Shown here in pieces: positions 1 through 11,580 of a stretch of DNA of 64,000 bases (position 1 is the stretch's first letter; each line of letters begins with the position of its first letter). Below the pieces are notes generated by a model. The model saw nothing but the letters and a program-made list of their open reading frames with translations, did not search any database and was not told the origin of the DNA. The stretch comes from Undaria pinnatifida (lineage: Eukaryota; Sar; Phaeophyceae; Laminariales; Alariaceae). The stretch is taken from NCBI GenBank assembly GCA_012845835.1, contig JABAKD010000016.1:22001182-22065181 (forward strand). The letters are read 5' to 3'. The position numbers and the translations under genes are program-made.

Positions 1-1989
1 TATATCCTTACCTTTTTTGTTGTATATTAATAAATATGTCATTTTTTTCTTGGAAAAGTATGCCCTTCATAATATCATGATCGTACTCAACTCTTGGCAT
101 TACCGTACTTTATAGTTCCGTGAATATAAAATCAGACAGATACGGCTGAACTTGTCGAAGTGCCGTGCCGTGCCTAACCCGAAGCATGGGCGCCGGAGAA
201 TGCCGGCGCCCATCCATGCAGAACCCTTGCATATACTTATTATTAGATACACGACAACAAAGCCTCTACTATTGTTGATGTTTGTACGGCTCGCAAAAAA
301 TGTCTCGACTCTTTGACAGCCTCGTCACTGGACATACAGACACCGATTCCGCCCATTTTTTTGCTAGCACCTTGGGGTAGGCACAAGCCACGCTGATGGT
401 GCGCCGCCCACCCGCGGCGCGCTCACTTGCGATAGCGGGGGGGTGACAGTTGTTTCTATCTCAAGTGGTGTTTTACAACAAATTGTTATGTCCGCAGAAT
501 TCAGGATTCATCCCACATAGATAGATAGTTAGAGGTCCCACGAGAAAAACGTTATTTTTTTATTTATTCGGCTCTGTAAACGTCTGGAGCTCTTTGACAC
601 ACTCGTAATCCGGCGGACTGCGGTCGATTCAGCCCATCTTCTTGACGACAGCGTGGGGTAGCCACAGCCCACGCTGGTGGTTCGGTGCCCGCCCGCGATG
701 CGCCATACGTATCGCTATCCTGTTTCTTAGATCGTCATCCTGTTGTCTTTTTTTTTGTATTATTCTAGTTCTGTATTGCCAGAGATGTTGGGCTGTTGTT
801 TGGGTGACCGCCCATAAATGACCTTTGTTTTGAAAAGAGATGCGATTCAGCTTCTCAACAGTAGACTGTGGTCGATTCCCTTCGCCTTGGTGATAATAGC
901 GACCAACGCTCTAGTATTTGGATTTGAATCATCTCATCGGGCAGACGACAGGAATCGGTATACCGCCAACCCTTCCGCGCCATCGTGCGGTACAGCAGAA
1001 TACACCTAGATTTTTGACCCCTATAGGCGACGCTGATTTGTCAACTCAGCCTCGTATTGGTATTACGCTGCGGGGCTCGGCAGGTTTCTGGCTTTTGGGC
1101 GGTCATTTTCCCCCTTGGGGCAAAAGTACATTAAACTTAGTACATATAGGATTTGCCTTTGGCCTCTATATATAAAGGCTTCAAGCACGTATCAGCTCCA
1201 TTATTCAAGAAAGTACCTCCCTAGGTCGATACGCACGTTTCAGCGCATTCAGACACCTCGGGCATATGCCTTTCCATATGCCTATCCCACATTTTGTCGC
1301 CTGCTGCGTGCCTATCTCAACGTGCGTGAAAGCGCCTGCGGCGTGGCTGGAAGGCTATGACGTAACCAAGCTACCGAGGCCCAAGAAATCGCCTGAAAAA
1401 ACTAGTTTCTCCAATGAGATACAGAGTCGCCCATACGAGTAACTTAAACATTGTCTACGAGGACACACAAAAGAAGAATACATCAACACTACTACTATCC
1501 AGACCGATAGCCACCAAAATTATGTTTTATTGCGTTCGCCAGGGAGTCGACTTGTTCTCTAGTCCCCCCTTCCTTGCGTTTTGCTTAACGTTCTCCTAGG
1601 ATCGGGTGTCGGTCAGATAGAGAGGTTCCCCGGCGAGCGAACTCGGGAAAAATTGATGCACACCTTCTATTATTGATGAACACGAAATCGAACAATACCG
1701 GCAACATGATATCTCTAGAGGTCGGTGCGTCATTGGAGTATCCAGGTTCGGATTCAAAGTGTATATCACTACAGAATGACATGGCTCCACTAGATCAGTC
1801 TGAAGGCAGCAGGAGAACACAAATTGGCAGAGTCTGCTGATACGACATAAACATCACACGTCAGCCGGAGGAGACTATTAACAGGGGCAACAATGAACCA
1901 TTCATTGCTTTGCCTAGGTAAACGCCAAGGAACGGATACGACTTGAAAACACCGTTTGTTATGTGAAGTTTAAACATCAAACACACGGT

Positions 1990-2400
1990 GGCCCCGATGG
2001 TCTAGTGTTTATCCTCGGATACATTTAGTACTATTAAAATAGTGTTCGTCCCTCATTTCGATTCCCACCATGATGAGATTTGACTTCGTTTGCAAAAACG
2101 CTTGCAGAAAGGGTCAACCTTTCAGAGCGCCTATCAGCGTGGGAAGGTACAATTCAACGCGAGTCGACGAGGGAAGAACTAAAACCTGTTTTTTTTTTTG
2201 CGATAACAAAGAAGAAAGCACGTGCCGTGAAGGGGAAGGGGCAATTGTCGACGCGGGTCGAGGAGGCAAGAAAATGCAAATGTTTCAGGCCACGATAAAA
2301 ACGAAGGCACGTACCGTAGTGGGGAGGGAGTGAGAGGTCCACCTTTGTTGCCCAGTCTCTGTGTTGCTATTGGAAAGGAGGGTGAAAGTAAGACGAAGAT
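1990..2400 (+). repeat. tRNA-derived SINE-like unit (S1), body-block copy
   Basis: A TGGTCTAGTG A-box-like motif lies at about 1,998 and a TTCGATTCCC B-box-like motif at about 2,057. This is the layout of an internal pol III promoter. The downstream body, with the CGCGAGTCGACGA motif near 2,159, is shared with units at 11,232, 58,300 (minus) and 61,780 (minus). The spacing between boxes is longer than in a real tRNA and no cloverleaf is preserved, so this is a SINE-like head and not a tRNA gene. Confidence 0.6.
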
Positions 2401-4619
2401 AATGCATGATATTTAGAAATATATGTATATTACGTGGACTGTAGCCTTTACTCCGTTCAGAAGCACCGTGAGTCAGAACAACGCAAAACAACTTGCTTCA
2501 AAATCGAAATAACACAGAAATGTGGTAGGCATGGCGTAAGTAACATGCGCTGCGGGCACACTTGCCGTCTTCAGGAATCGACGAGGAATAATGGGTGGTG
2601 TGAATGTCGTTTCGGGCAGTGTGTAGGACCCTTCTCGCTTGTGCTTGCGATTTGCATAACACGCATTGCGTCGCCAGTTTGGCTCACCATCGGATACCTA
2701 CTCAAACCAGCGAAAGCGCCCAGCCACTACTGTTGCTGTAGATGTGTAACGCGCCCAGCCACTACTGTTGTTGTAGTAGTAGTGAAATGACCAATCAATT
2801 TAGAAAAAAATATCAACATCACCCCCCCGTTAGGATAGGTTAACGAAATCGGCAACTCACCCTCAATTACCATATAGGTAGGTTGGCCGTCCTGTGGTCT
2901 CGATGACTTGCGCCTCTGTTGCTGCTGCTCACTTGATATTCCTTGACACTGTGACCAGGATCGCTCTAGTATATTGAAGGAGCTCGGGGGAGAACGCGCT
3001 GCGATGGTGTGATAGGGAGGGGGCAGAAGAATATCGTGGGCAAACGGCTGACGTGGCTTAGGCGTGTTATTTTAAAGAGCGACAGGTGCCTAGGTCGTGG
3101 GTGTGCGTGCCGTCATACTCTGCTTGGAGTGGGTTTGCGAGGAATTACGAAATAAAACTCAAGAGTTACAACCAACCCGGTAGCCGTTACGCGTACATGC
3201 ACGTCCTGCAAAGTTCGTCAGATCACCCGTGCCACCTGTCATCACCCAGTACGTCTAGTGAGTTTCGAAAATCGAAAAACTGAAAAAAAGAAAATGTCGG
3301 CCGCACTCCCATGGTCTTACCCAATCTCCCATAAGGGCTGACCAATGATTGTTTTTTCTTGTTACCCTTTGGCCAATCATCTACACCTCCATAAAGTACG
3401 TCCCACAAGGGTCCCCATAAGGGTTGGCCAATCAGAAGCCTATCTGTTCATTCTCGACTAATCGATGGAGTGGGGCGTGGGACAGGGGCGGCGCGATTCT
3501 GCTGTGGGCTTGCTGCCTGTATTTTGTTACTGGTTGCTGGGTCTCTGAGACGGTTTACGAAGTAACTGATGCTGCCTTGCCGGCTTAGCCGGTGGCTACC
3601 GCCGTGCTGCTACTCGTCTCGTATGGCGACCGACTGGGGGGTTGTCGCTATATGTCTCGTGTAAGGCCGAGGCGATCGAAAAACTCATCTGGGTCTCAGC
3701 TACCTGGCCCCGAGAGTCGAGCGTCTGCAGGAGGCGGAGGTCATGATAACGCTGGTGGTACACTCGACGATGTAGGGGGGGATGGTGCAGGTGGAGCGAC
3801 CGGTGCTGCTGTTGTTGTCAAAGTTGATGCGGTGAGACTATTGCTTGCCTCTGCAGTGGGATCCTACCGCTGTCTGCTGGTGGGTGATTGCCTGTCTATG
3901 GAGCAGCAGCCTCCCAAAAATAAGAATCTAGCTCGTACCTATCCGAACAGCAGTACCACGATCAGGTCTAAATTTTCAAGGTACCTGGTACTCAAGTAAC
4001 GTATTCGTGCGGGATACCTACCATAATAAGAAACAGTTGCATCACGGTTAGGTTTCTTAATTGGGGAAGAGTACGGTCTACACTAACGTCAGGATCTACA
4101 CTAACATCAGAACGACTGCTCCCGACTTTATTATTGACCGGTCAATGCCAGTCTGCCTTTCTTGTTACCCCCAGATATCCGGTTCTTATTATCAATAGCG
4201 TCCTATACTGAATACATATTTTTTTCTGGAGGATGTCGCACAAGGTGTTCGGTAAGAAATACCAGGTAGCAACCTGTACTGCCGGGCCTACGGTCGTACC
4301 ATGTACAGTGCAGGACGCTGATTAAAAAACAGAAGTAGGACCCCGGCCGTGTTTCATATTGGAAAAGGGTGCGTTCTACACTGACGTCGGCAATACCGCC
4401 CCCAAACTCTTTATGTTCTATAATAGTCTGGTTTTCTCGTTACCCTGTTGCTGTACAACCGTACAACAGCAGTACCGTACCCTTGATAAGAAACACAAGT
4501 ATGACCCGGACTGGGATTCTTTTTTAGGAAAGGGTGTCTTCCACGACACTAGAACAAAACGGCTTTTGATCCGCCCCTCATCCGTATATTCCAGTCTGGC
4601 TCTCTGGTTCCCCTAGTGT

Positions 4620-4975
4620 TATTATAAAAATAAAAATACACTCCAGCTGTGAGATCGAAGATTTCGTCGAAACTCATCTTTGCAAGCTGCGTGTGATACT
4701 CCGATCGCGCGTGCTACGAGTTGTGTGTTCTCATTAAGGATATAGGTTCACGACTCCCCTTACAACTACAGCAGTGTACCTGGTAGCTATCAGGGTCAAC
4801 AGGGTGATGTTAGTCAGTCTGTGCGCGGACACTACCCGTTTCTGGCGAGGACAAAATCTGACAGCTGTGGAGGGAAATGTATCCGTTTATCAAGTTAATC
4901 CTGTAAGTCGACTAACCGGTGAGGGGTGTACCAGGTACAGCAGTGCAGGACATCTAGTATTGGTGCAATAATAAG
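4620..4975 (-). repeat. Z repeat, minus orientation, inserted in the body block
   Basis: On the minus strand this carries the Z family signature: the GGGGAGTCG core, the CGCGCGATCGGAGTATCA motif, then an ATG-led mini-ORF near 4,676 reading MSFDEIFDLTAGVYF. The matching place in the right body copy (about 54,740-54,790) lacks it, so it arrived in the left copy only. Its 5' part (4,770-4,975) includes the CAGCTGTCAGATTTTG-type segment in diverged form. Confidence 0.7.
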
Positions 4976-5377
4976 CAAAAGGAATGTTGGCTCAGAATAT
5001 GAAAAAAAAAAAAAAATGATCATCTAGAAAAGGTGCGTTCTGCACTACAACAACTCAGTACAACGGCCCCCGACTTCCCATGTGTGTGCTCTCCCCGTAA
5101 ATTGTAAGTTTGAGTCTGCAACGCGACGAGTACCACGAGGATGACATGATTCACGACACGGGCAAAGAGAAAATTCTGCCTTTTTTTGTTGAACCGCCAT
5201 CTCCGCCACGCCCAGGAGTTACTATAATACAGCAGTACTTAATGCCGCATCCTGCTGTCGTGGTGTGGTGTGTGATGTTTACTCCTCAAGATAGAAGATG
5301 CTTTAGTGTACGTTAACGAGTAGATGGACACTCAAGGCTAGTCGTCTGGTCAGTATGTACATATAACTATATACCTA

Positions 5378-5700
5378 GACCTCGCCCCCCTCGGACGTCT
5401 CGCTCGGCATATCCTCCCCCCTCTCAGCCCTTCTCAGCCCGTAATTGCCGAAAAGAAAATTAGTTGCTGGGAAAAAAAACCGTCCCTAAGTTCCTTGCCT
5501 TCCTTGCTTTCCCTAGTCTCATTCTTACTTACTTTTTAGCTCTCATTCTCTGATCTTTACTGCTTGCTCTCTGATATTTTTATTTTGCTTTTTCAGCAAC
5601 TTCTTTTTTGTACTTTTATTTGAAGCTGGCCAATTGCTGGCTGTTGAGAGGGAATTGCCGTTGACGGCTGCAAACAATTTGAATTTGAAATTTGCCGGAT
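5378..5700. other. Gap before the spliced gene; pyrimidine-rich, no gene seen
   Basis: Similarity to the right copy has ended. The stretch is C/T-rich (about 5,500-5,620) and may be upstream sequence of the following gene. No clear TATA box or start codon is seen. A short duplicated phrase (AATTTGAA...TTGAAATTTGC) occurs near 5,680 and 5,712. Confidence 0.4.
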
Positions 5701-5748
5701 CGGCAATAACAATTTGAAGTTGAAATTTGCGAAGCGGACCAAGGCTAG

Positions 5749-7746
5749 TGCGGGAGGAGGCTCCGCCAACAGTGGGGGTGGTGGAGGTTCAGGATCAGGC
5801 GTGTGGAAGCTGGTCGGGCAAGAAGGGACTCAGCTTCTTCTGGCAATCCTGATTGGCCGTGCCCGAGCAAGGGTTGTGACGGCTTCCTCATCGCACGAAA
5901 TAGGGAAAACAGGAGTTCCCAGTACGCTGTCTGCGACACCTGCAGAAGTGACGAGCCTTCCACGTGCCAAGCTTTTCACAAGAAGCACTGGGGAAGCGGC
6001 GATAGCCCTCGTGTGTGTGACTGGTGTGACGCGGACACCTGTGATTCACCTTCGATCGGCGTCTTTAACGAAGGAGCTGAGAGCTTGACGAAACGTGAGT
6101 TACATTTCTGTTGTTGTGCTGTGATTTCTTTTTCATGCGTACAAACACACTTTTGCATGTATGTACGAGTATGTAGTACGTGTACGGGGCAGTCCCGTCA
6201 TCGCGGTGTAAGCGGGAATTGTACAAGTACTCAGGTCTACGAGTAGACCTATGCAGTGACGCTGTGTGATGCGATTTTTTTTTTAATGGTCTACGAGTAG
6301 ACCTATGCAGTGACGCTGTGTGATGCGATTTCTTTTTCATACGTACAGCCAAACACACTTCATGTATGTACGACTACGAGTACGGGGCAGTCCCGTCATC
6401 GGGGTAAGCGGGGGTTGAACGAGTGGTCCATGCAGTGACGCTTTGTGCTGTGATATAAACACACGTTTTGGATGTACGACTACGACTACGTGGTATCTAT
6501 ACATGTAAGACGCAATGAAAACGGAAAAGGTCTCATCACGGGGGTCAGCCAGGGTTGTAAAAATGGTCCATGCAGTGATAAATAACACAGCAGCATGATA
6601 CCTCAGCACCAGTCGCAGTACACACTGGAGGTTGATATATAGCAGTAAACAGAAGCTGAAGTTAACCTGGGTGATGCTGGAGAGCAGTCCCGTGATTGGG
6701 GTTAGCGAGTTGTTCATATAGTGACGCGGTGTACTACTGCGGTTACTCATTTTTCATACAACCACATGAACTCTTTGTATTAACGAGTACAAGTAAGGTG
6801 CGCAACCTCTTCAGGAATCGCAGTACACGTCGGTCGTAATAGTGTTGATAGCAGCAGTAATAGAGAAGTACTGAACAATATATACAGCAGGTACTGTCTC
6901 TTACCCTTCGTTGTCGGTATTCCGCCGGTAGGCCTTATATAGCAGTATACCGGGGCTTACGCTTACCAGTTGCGACTGTGAATCCCGTTCGTTCCTGTCC
7001 CAGTGGCGGTTTCATAGGTGTTAGCAACGTTGTGGTACCAGGCAGGGCTTTGCCCATAAACGACCGCTTTCATTACAGCAGTGGTAAATTGTACGACTTC
7101 CTTTCAAACTTTGGAAATCGACGACAGCTACGTGGCCTTACTATTTTGAACATTCACTGAACGCTAGGTATTCCCATCCGTTGTTGTCGTTTGCAGAAGC
7201 CCTGCGAAGCAGCCGCCGAGGGCCGCCGAGTCGGCGAGGACATAAACACGAAGTGCACCGGCGACATCAAGGTCGGTGACCTCCTGGAGAAGGCAGGCGA
7301 CCACTTGCTCGATGTACATCCCGCATTCCATTCCCACGGTGCCACGAGGGCGTTCGACATCGAGGTATGTTCTACTCTTATCTTGCGTCCTGTGTGTCAC
7401 GAGTCGAGACATGCATGTCTCTTGCTCAAGACTAGGGGATGGCGTGCGGATATAGTCTATGAAGTGCGGCTCTTTTTCCAAGTACCAAGAGCAAGTACAA
7501 CAATACCACAACAATTACTAACAGCGAAGAAAGGAGCTCCAATAATTTGGATGGTTACGACGTCTGCTGGAGAGAAGTACGAATACTTTTTTACACATAC
7601 TTATCGACGTTCTCCCGCCATGCGTCAACGTTTGTGGACAGATCCAAAAGATCATCGACAAAAAACAAGAGTGCAAGGTGCTGGGTACCCCCGCTGAGGA
7701 GGAAGAGTCCAAGCAAGCCTGCATGCTCCTTCGGAAGCGATGTTGA
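5749..7746 (+). CDS. Candidate three-exon Cys-rich gene, unknown function
   Basis: The three blocks have higher GC and protein-like composition. Exon 1 (about 5,749-6,096) is open in one frame and encodes a Cys-rich stretch with CPSKGC, CDTC and CDWC motifs and an FHKKHW segment, suggesting a zinc-binding fold. It ends at a good donor (AAAC|GTGAGT). Exon 2 (7,197-7,364) follows a pyrimidine-rich TTTGCAG acceptor and ends GAG|GTATGT. Exon 3 (7,642-7,746) follows a GGACAG acceptor and ends at TGA with a C-terminal LLRKRC. Exons 2 and 3 join in phase. Exon 1 to exon 2 does not, so another small exon or splice site in the 1.1 kb intron is needed. No convincing ATG is seen in frame upstream. I do not recognise the family. 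It has no copy elsewhere in the window, unlike its surroundings. The function is not inferred beyond possible metal binding. Confidence 0.5.
6110..6740 (+). repeat. Degenerate tandem repeats inside the long intron
   Basis: Units share CAGTGACGCTGTGTGATGCG, CAAACACACTT, a run of GTACGACTACG, and GGCAGTCCCGTCATCG. Clear unit repeats fall near 6,180-6,262, 6,290-6,420, 6,420-6,560 and 6,560-6,740. The phrase GTCTACGAGTAGACC, itself palindromic, is present twice (6,233 and 6,289). Confidence 0.6.
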
Positions 7747-7759
7747 CAGCACGTTCTTT

Positions 7760-8370
7760 ATAGAACGTTAAGTTGTAGTTTATTATACCAGCATCGTTTT
7801 TGAGAACTATGGCTAAATGCGTGCTCGTCTTTCAGGAATACAAATGTACTTCACATGTTTGCGGTGTGTGCGTTCAAGTTCCTGCTTCCAGCATGTTTTT
7901 TTTGGCACTGCGCTCCTTGACATCTCAAGTTTTAGTTTTCCTGTCTCTATCCTTGACAAGCGCGTGCCTGGTGTTTATGCACTGCGATAATTTACTATTG
8001 ATGATCGACTTAGAGAGAGCTATTAGTAAGTGTACAGGACCTAGGTGCTACCTGAGAGGTGGAAGGATATGCCAAGCAAGTCCTCCGACGTGCCCATCAT
8101 GGACTGGGCGAATGGATGATAAATACAAACTCATAATCATAATCGTCTCTATCCTGTACCGTTGTACCATATATAGACCTCTTGGCATTTTCAAGTCGCC
8201 AGTTGCGCCATTTGTGCTTCTTTTCCGCCTTTCTACTGAATGTCTATTCCTCCTTCCGCAAGCGTAGCGGGCGGCGCCCAGCCGCCCGCGAGCGAAGCCC
8301 TTGTAAACATATACGAAATCATTCCTTGAATATAGAGCCATCCCTTGGTGTCATGGACTTTGGTCAGGAG
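7760..8370. other. Intergenic stretch, no gene supported
   Basis: Open frames exist on both strands but look like chance. A GC-rich inverted motif (GGGCGGCGCCCAGCCGCCCG) lies at about 8,268-8,288. Confidence 0.4.
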
Positions 8371-8607
8371 TTTTTCGTCTCGGCCTAAGTATGCGATTCG
8401 CGGAACTGGAACTCTCGGTCGAATATGGCTTGGTTCGAGCGCCGCCTTCGGGGGGCGGCTCCAACGCCCCTCGCCCTGCTGTGTCCATTCCGCACATCGA
8501 CGTGAACGCGGACGGGCGCCGAGCGAGACGAGCGAGTGTCGAGGAGGAATGTTGGAAAAATTGTTGAATCTTAATGGCTGCAACGCCTGAATGATTTACA
8601 AAATTGG

Positions 8608-9746
8608 GGGGAGTGATAATCTCGCATACATGGGCGGAATCTAAACCTCGCCCACGGGGACATATAAGAACCATCCCCGGACTTCCACGGTTGTATTACG
8701 GTTCGCTGTGTTTGAAAACTTGGTGCTGGCTGCTGGCTGCTGCTGCTGGCTGCTGCTGCTGGCTGCTGCTGTGCCGGTAGCTTAAAACTAGCACCAAACT
8801 ACCGTTTAGTTTATATCATATGCTTGCTCATCTAAAGTTGCCAGATCTCACGGTTGATTGACAGCCAGCCGTGGTTCCCTCAATGACGGAAGTTGTGGGC
8901 TGAAGTTGTACTGTAAATGGGTGCCGAAAGCTAGCTGTAAGGCAGCTATTTGGCACGTGTTCCTCTTTTCCTCCACACGTCCAATATGCACTACTACTGT
9001 TGTCTACTGCTGTTGTGGGTGGGTTGTGTAATATTCTAAAAGTTTTAGACTACACTGCTGTGGGTGCGCTTGCACATTGTCCTGTCATAGTTCCTGGATA
9101 CAACAGGCACGTCAGACTGACACTATTCTTGGGCACCTACGGAGAGCAAGCGTGGGATATTCTTCCCTCTGCGGGTGTGTGATGTGTGTAGGCTGCACTA
9201 CTGCTGCGTACTTACTGTACATGTACACATGTATGTATGCATATGTACTGCGTGCTGCATGCATGCAGCGGTCGCGGGGTCCACAGCACGTGCAAATCGT
9301 CCTCGATTTCGACGATTTCTAACTCGTAGGGGCTGAAGTTCGGCCTTCAGTGTGTGGGGTATGTAGTCTAGGTGTGATATTGCAGCATGTAGTAGTGGTC
9401 GTGGGGCTGTAGGAGCAACGCCAGCACCTACGCGTGTGGGGCTGCACAACGTACTGCTGCTGCTGTGGCGGCCTAAACAGCACTTGCAAATCGTCATCGA
9501 TTTCGCCAATTTCTAGCTTTCAGGGGCTGAAAGTCGAGCCTTGAGTGTACAGGGGTGTCCAAGTGTCATATTGCTGCCTATCTCGGTGGCCGTGGTGCTG
9601 TAGGGGCGGTGCCAGCACCCTCGTTGATGCCCGCGAATTCGGACACTGCAAACCGTAATATGACGGTGGAATTCCGGGGATGGTTCTTATATGTCCCCGT
9701 GGGCGAGGTTTAGATTCCGCCTATGTTTGCGAGATTATCACTCCCC
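8608..9746. mobile_element. Non-autonomous Mutator-like (MULE-type) DNA transposon
   Basis: The inverted termini are about 95 bp long and nearly identical, starting GGGGAGTGATAATCTCGCA at the left and reading the reverse complement at the right. The 9-bp duplication CAAAATTGG flanks it at 8,599-8,607 and 9,747-9,755. Long TIRs with a 9-bp duplication are typical of Mutator-like elements. The 15.2 kb X copy has one CAAAATTGG at the same place, which is the empty site. The interior has a CTG microsatellite and two diverged direct units (about 9,270-9,470 and 9,475-9,625) but no transposase, so it would depend on an enzyme supplied in trans. Confidence 0.85.
8721..8772 (+). repeat. CTG/TGC microsatellite in the MULE-type element
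   Basis: An imperfect run of GCTGCTGCTG units interspersed with GGCTGCT. Confidence 0.85.
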
Positions 9747-9830
9747 CAAAATTGGCATCATTTACAAACGATACGTGATAATGTTTGGAATTTTGCGTTG
9801 GCATACTCTCGAGCGTTAGCTTCTTTGCTG

Positions 9831-11040
9831 TACATTTTTACTAGTTTGTTTGGTTTCTTGCTCGGCATTTTATTGCTTTTGTTTCTGCTTGTTTGCCAGC
9901 TGGAAATTCAATTTTTTAGTGTGTGTTCACCTAAAACGTGACACAACTTACCGACGATATCCAACAACTTTGTGACACAAATTACCGACGGCAAGACGTT
10001 TCGTGACAACATAACTCCCAAATCATTACACTTTCACGTAACAGAATTTCGAGACAAAACCAAGCAGATAGAGCCGTCTCTTCGGCCTTTGGCCCTGGCT
10101 TTAGCACGGCCGCTGACACTCCAGGCAGCCTCTGCTGTAGGCATGAACGAATGCGGTTGATTCGCACCGAACTATCCCGCTGTGCTCGCTTCTATGTGGC
10201 CATTGTCCATGCCATTTCATGTCACCTACCTTCTGTTTTGAGCTCGTCGTCGTACGATTGAGGTACGAGGAAACCCGTACGTACTCGGTGAGAACAGCAG
10301 TATGTACGACGAGCATGAACGCCAATTGACGACATTGGCAAGCACAAAACAGCAGGTGTAGCAGCAGTAGTATATAAAGGGCAAAACGTCTTGCACATTA
10401 TGCAGCAACTAGTAGCAACCAGAACTACAGCAGATGGCTCAAAGTGCAGTGCGAGTGCCGTTGGCAAGTTTAGTCGTACACGCATCACTCTCAAGAGCCA
10501 ACAAGAGGCAGGGCAGGGCCCCCCAACGCAGAGACACGTGACAACCTCGGCCAGCTGTCGATCGCGTAATTGGCCGGTAGTCCGTGCTTCAGTGGGTGTA
10601 TCGGAAGTCGTTCGTAGTACTACTGCTGTAGACCGTCGAAAGACCACGTGACATGTGACATCCCGTTCTGGTGGCAGCCTCGCCAGCAGACCCCCTAATT
10701 TTTTTTTTTCTTTTCCTTTTCTTGGCCCCATGCACCCATTTCCTTTCCTTTCTCTTCTTTGTTCTTTGTTTCTTTTTTCCAATTGACTTGCGTATGTTGT
10801 GCGTATGCGTAGTGATAGATACTACGTGTGATATATACGTGGTAGTCTTTCTTGGGTGGCAAGCGGTATAGTCGGTTTTCTAAGGAGCGAGTAATGAGAC
10901 GTATGCACCGGTATGGACCTGGCACATCGTAGGGTGACTCCCGATTTCACTTTTACATGTTTCTGGTGGAGGCATGAATTGCGTCAGCTGTGATTTATGC
11001 GTGTACCACCTTGGGCTGTATGTGTTTTTCCCTAGGGTAT
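9831..11040. other. Unassigned stretch with a TATA-like box and one weak ORF
   Basis: A TATATAAAGGG motif at about 10,370 lies roughly 30 bp upstream of an ATG at 10,400 that opens a frame to 10,651 (about 83 codons, low-complexity Ser/Thr/Arg-rich). The opposite strand is also open (10,222-10,782). Neither product resembles a family I know. A pyrimidine-rich run follows at about 10,700-10,780. I would not call a gene here without transcripts. Confidence 0.25.
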
Positions 11041-11059
11041 TCCTTTGCTCCAGAGTGAC

Positions 11060-11119
11060 TGGAACCAGTCCTGTGACCACGGACTGGATTGTGCGAGTTA
11101 ATGTGAGAACAACAACAAC
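11060..11119 (+). repeat. AAC-tailed retroelement end, copy 1
   Basis: The shared end sequence CCTGTGACCACGGACT...GATTGTGCGAGTTAATGTGAG runs into AACAACAACAAC. The same end occurs at about 36,905-36,984 and 63,090-63,217. Similarity stops abruptly upstream, as expected for 5'-truncated LINE or SINE copies. Confidence 0.6.
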
Positions 11120-11231
11120 TGAAATATTGCCTGTTTGTTGACCTTTCAGCTGCTTCCTGCAAATTTGGTTTTTTTGCCAACACGATTTTGAACCCTATGC
11201 AAAGATCCTGTTTTGTTTTAATCAATTGTCA

Positions 11232-11580
11232 GCCGGCCGCCCCGGTGGTCTAGTGGTTTTACCCTGGAATACCTCCAACGTTTGGTTGTCCTTGAGTTCG
11301 ACATCCACCACGATGAATATGACCTGATTTGCAAAAACGCAATAAAAAAAAGAGATCACCTGCTGAGAGCGCCTGCTAGATACAATTCGACGCGAGTCGA
11401 CGAAGGAAGAAAATGATCGACTCTCCTCGCGGTAAAAATGAAGGCACGTGCCGAAGTGGGGGGGGAAGGGGGGAGGGCCCGCTATGTGACCCCGGATCTG
11501 AGTTACTACTGGGAGGGAGCGCGAGAATGGTGCGGGGATGATAAATGGGATGAAGAAGAAAAAAAATGTTGCAAAGAAAG
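11232..11580 (+). repeat. tRNA-derived SINE-like unit (S1) at the giant-repeat terminus
   Basis: The A box TGGTCTAGTGG is at 11,246-11,256 and the B-box-like GAGTTCGACATCC at 11,294-11,306, in a GCCCCGGTGGTCTAGTGGTT context close to Glu/Asp-type tRNA 5' halves. The body shares CAATTCGACGCGAGTCGACG and the GAGTTACTACTGGGAGGGAG segment with the 61,780 (minus) and 58,300 (minus) copies. It ends near an A-rich run at 11,550-11,565. Confidence 0.65.

Larger units (their letters stand above)
1..5377 (+). repeat. Body block (A) of the giant repeat, left copy, truncated at window edge
   Basis: This block matches the reverse complement of about 54,300-60,450 along its length, with the same order of landmarks: the GC-rich palindrome near 186-220, the tRNA-like unit at 1,990, the doubled GCGCCCAGCCACTACTG motif near 2,714 and 2,752, the stretch around 3,720-3,990, and the end at about 5,318-5,365. 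Divergence is moderate, with many indels. Internally it has tandem-like units near 283-540 and 562-780. Short frames inside (for example 3,592-3,999) match in part between copies but are not clearly coding. The 3' limit is where similarity to the right copy stops. Confidence 0.85.
8372..9830 (+). repeat. X repeat, interrupted by a Mutator-like element
   Basis: The segments 8,372-8,607 and 9,756-9,830 together match X copies at 14,935-15,300 and, in reverse, 51,225-51,600. Shared landmarks are CGTCTCGGCCT, ATTCGCGGAACTG, the GC-rich centre and ATGATTTACAAAATTGG. The interrupting 1.1 kb is described separately. X copies often end near a GACGTCTGCAG motif. Confidence 0.75.

Noticed and set aside
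1585-1820. Conserved minus-strand ORF shared with 58,468-58,701
   Set aside because: Both copies are open for about 75 codons, but changes fall at all codon positions and other frames are open as well; DNA similarity alone explains it.
10222-10782. A 186-aa minus-strand gene
   Set aside because: Low-complexity Lys/Arg start from a pyrimidine tract, and an overlapping plus-strand frame is equally open.
11232-11310. A functional tRNA-Glu/Asp gene
   Set aside because: A- and B-box motifs are present, but the spacing is too long and no acceptor or anticodon stem closes; several diverged copies exist with a shared non-tRNA body.
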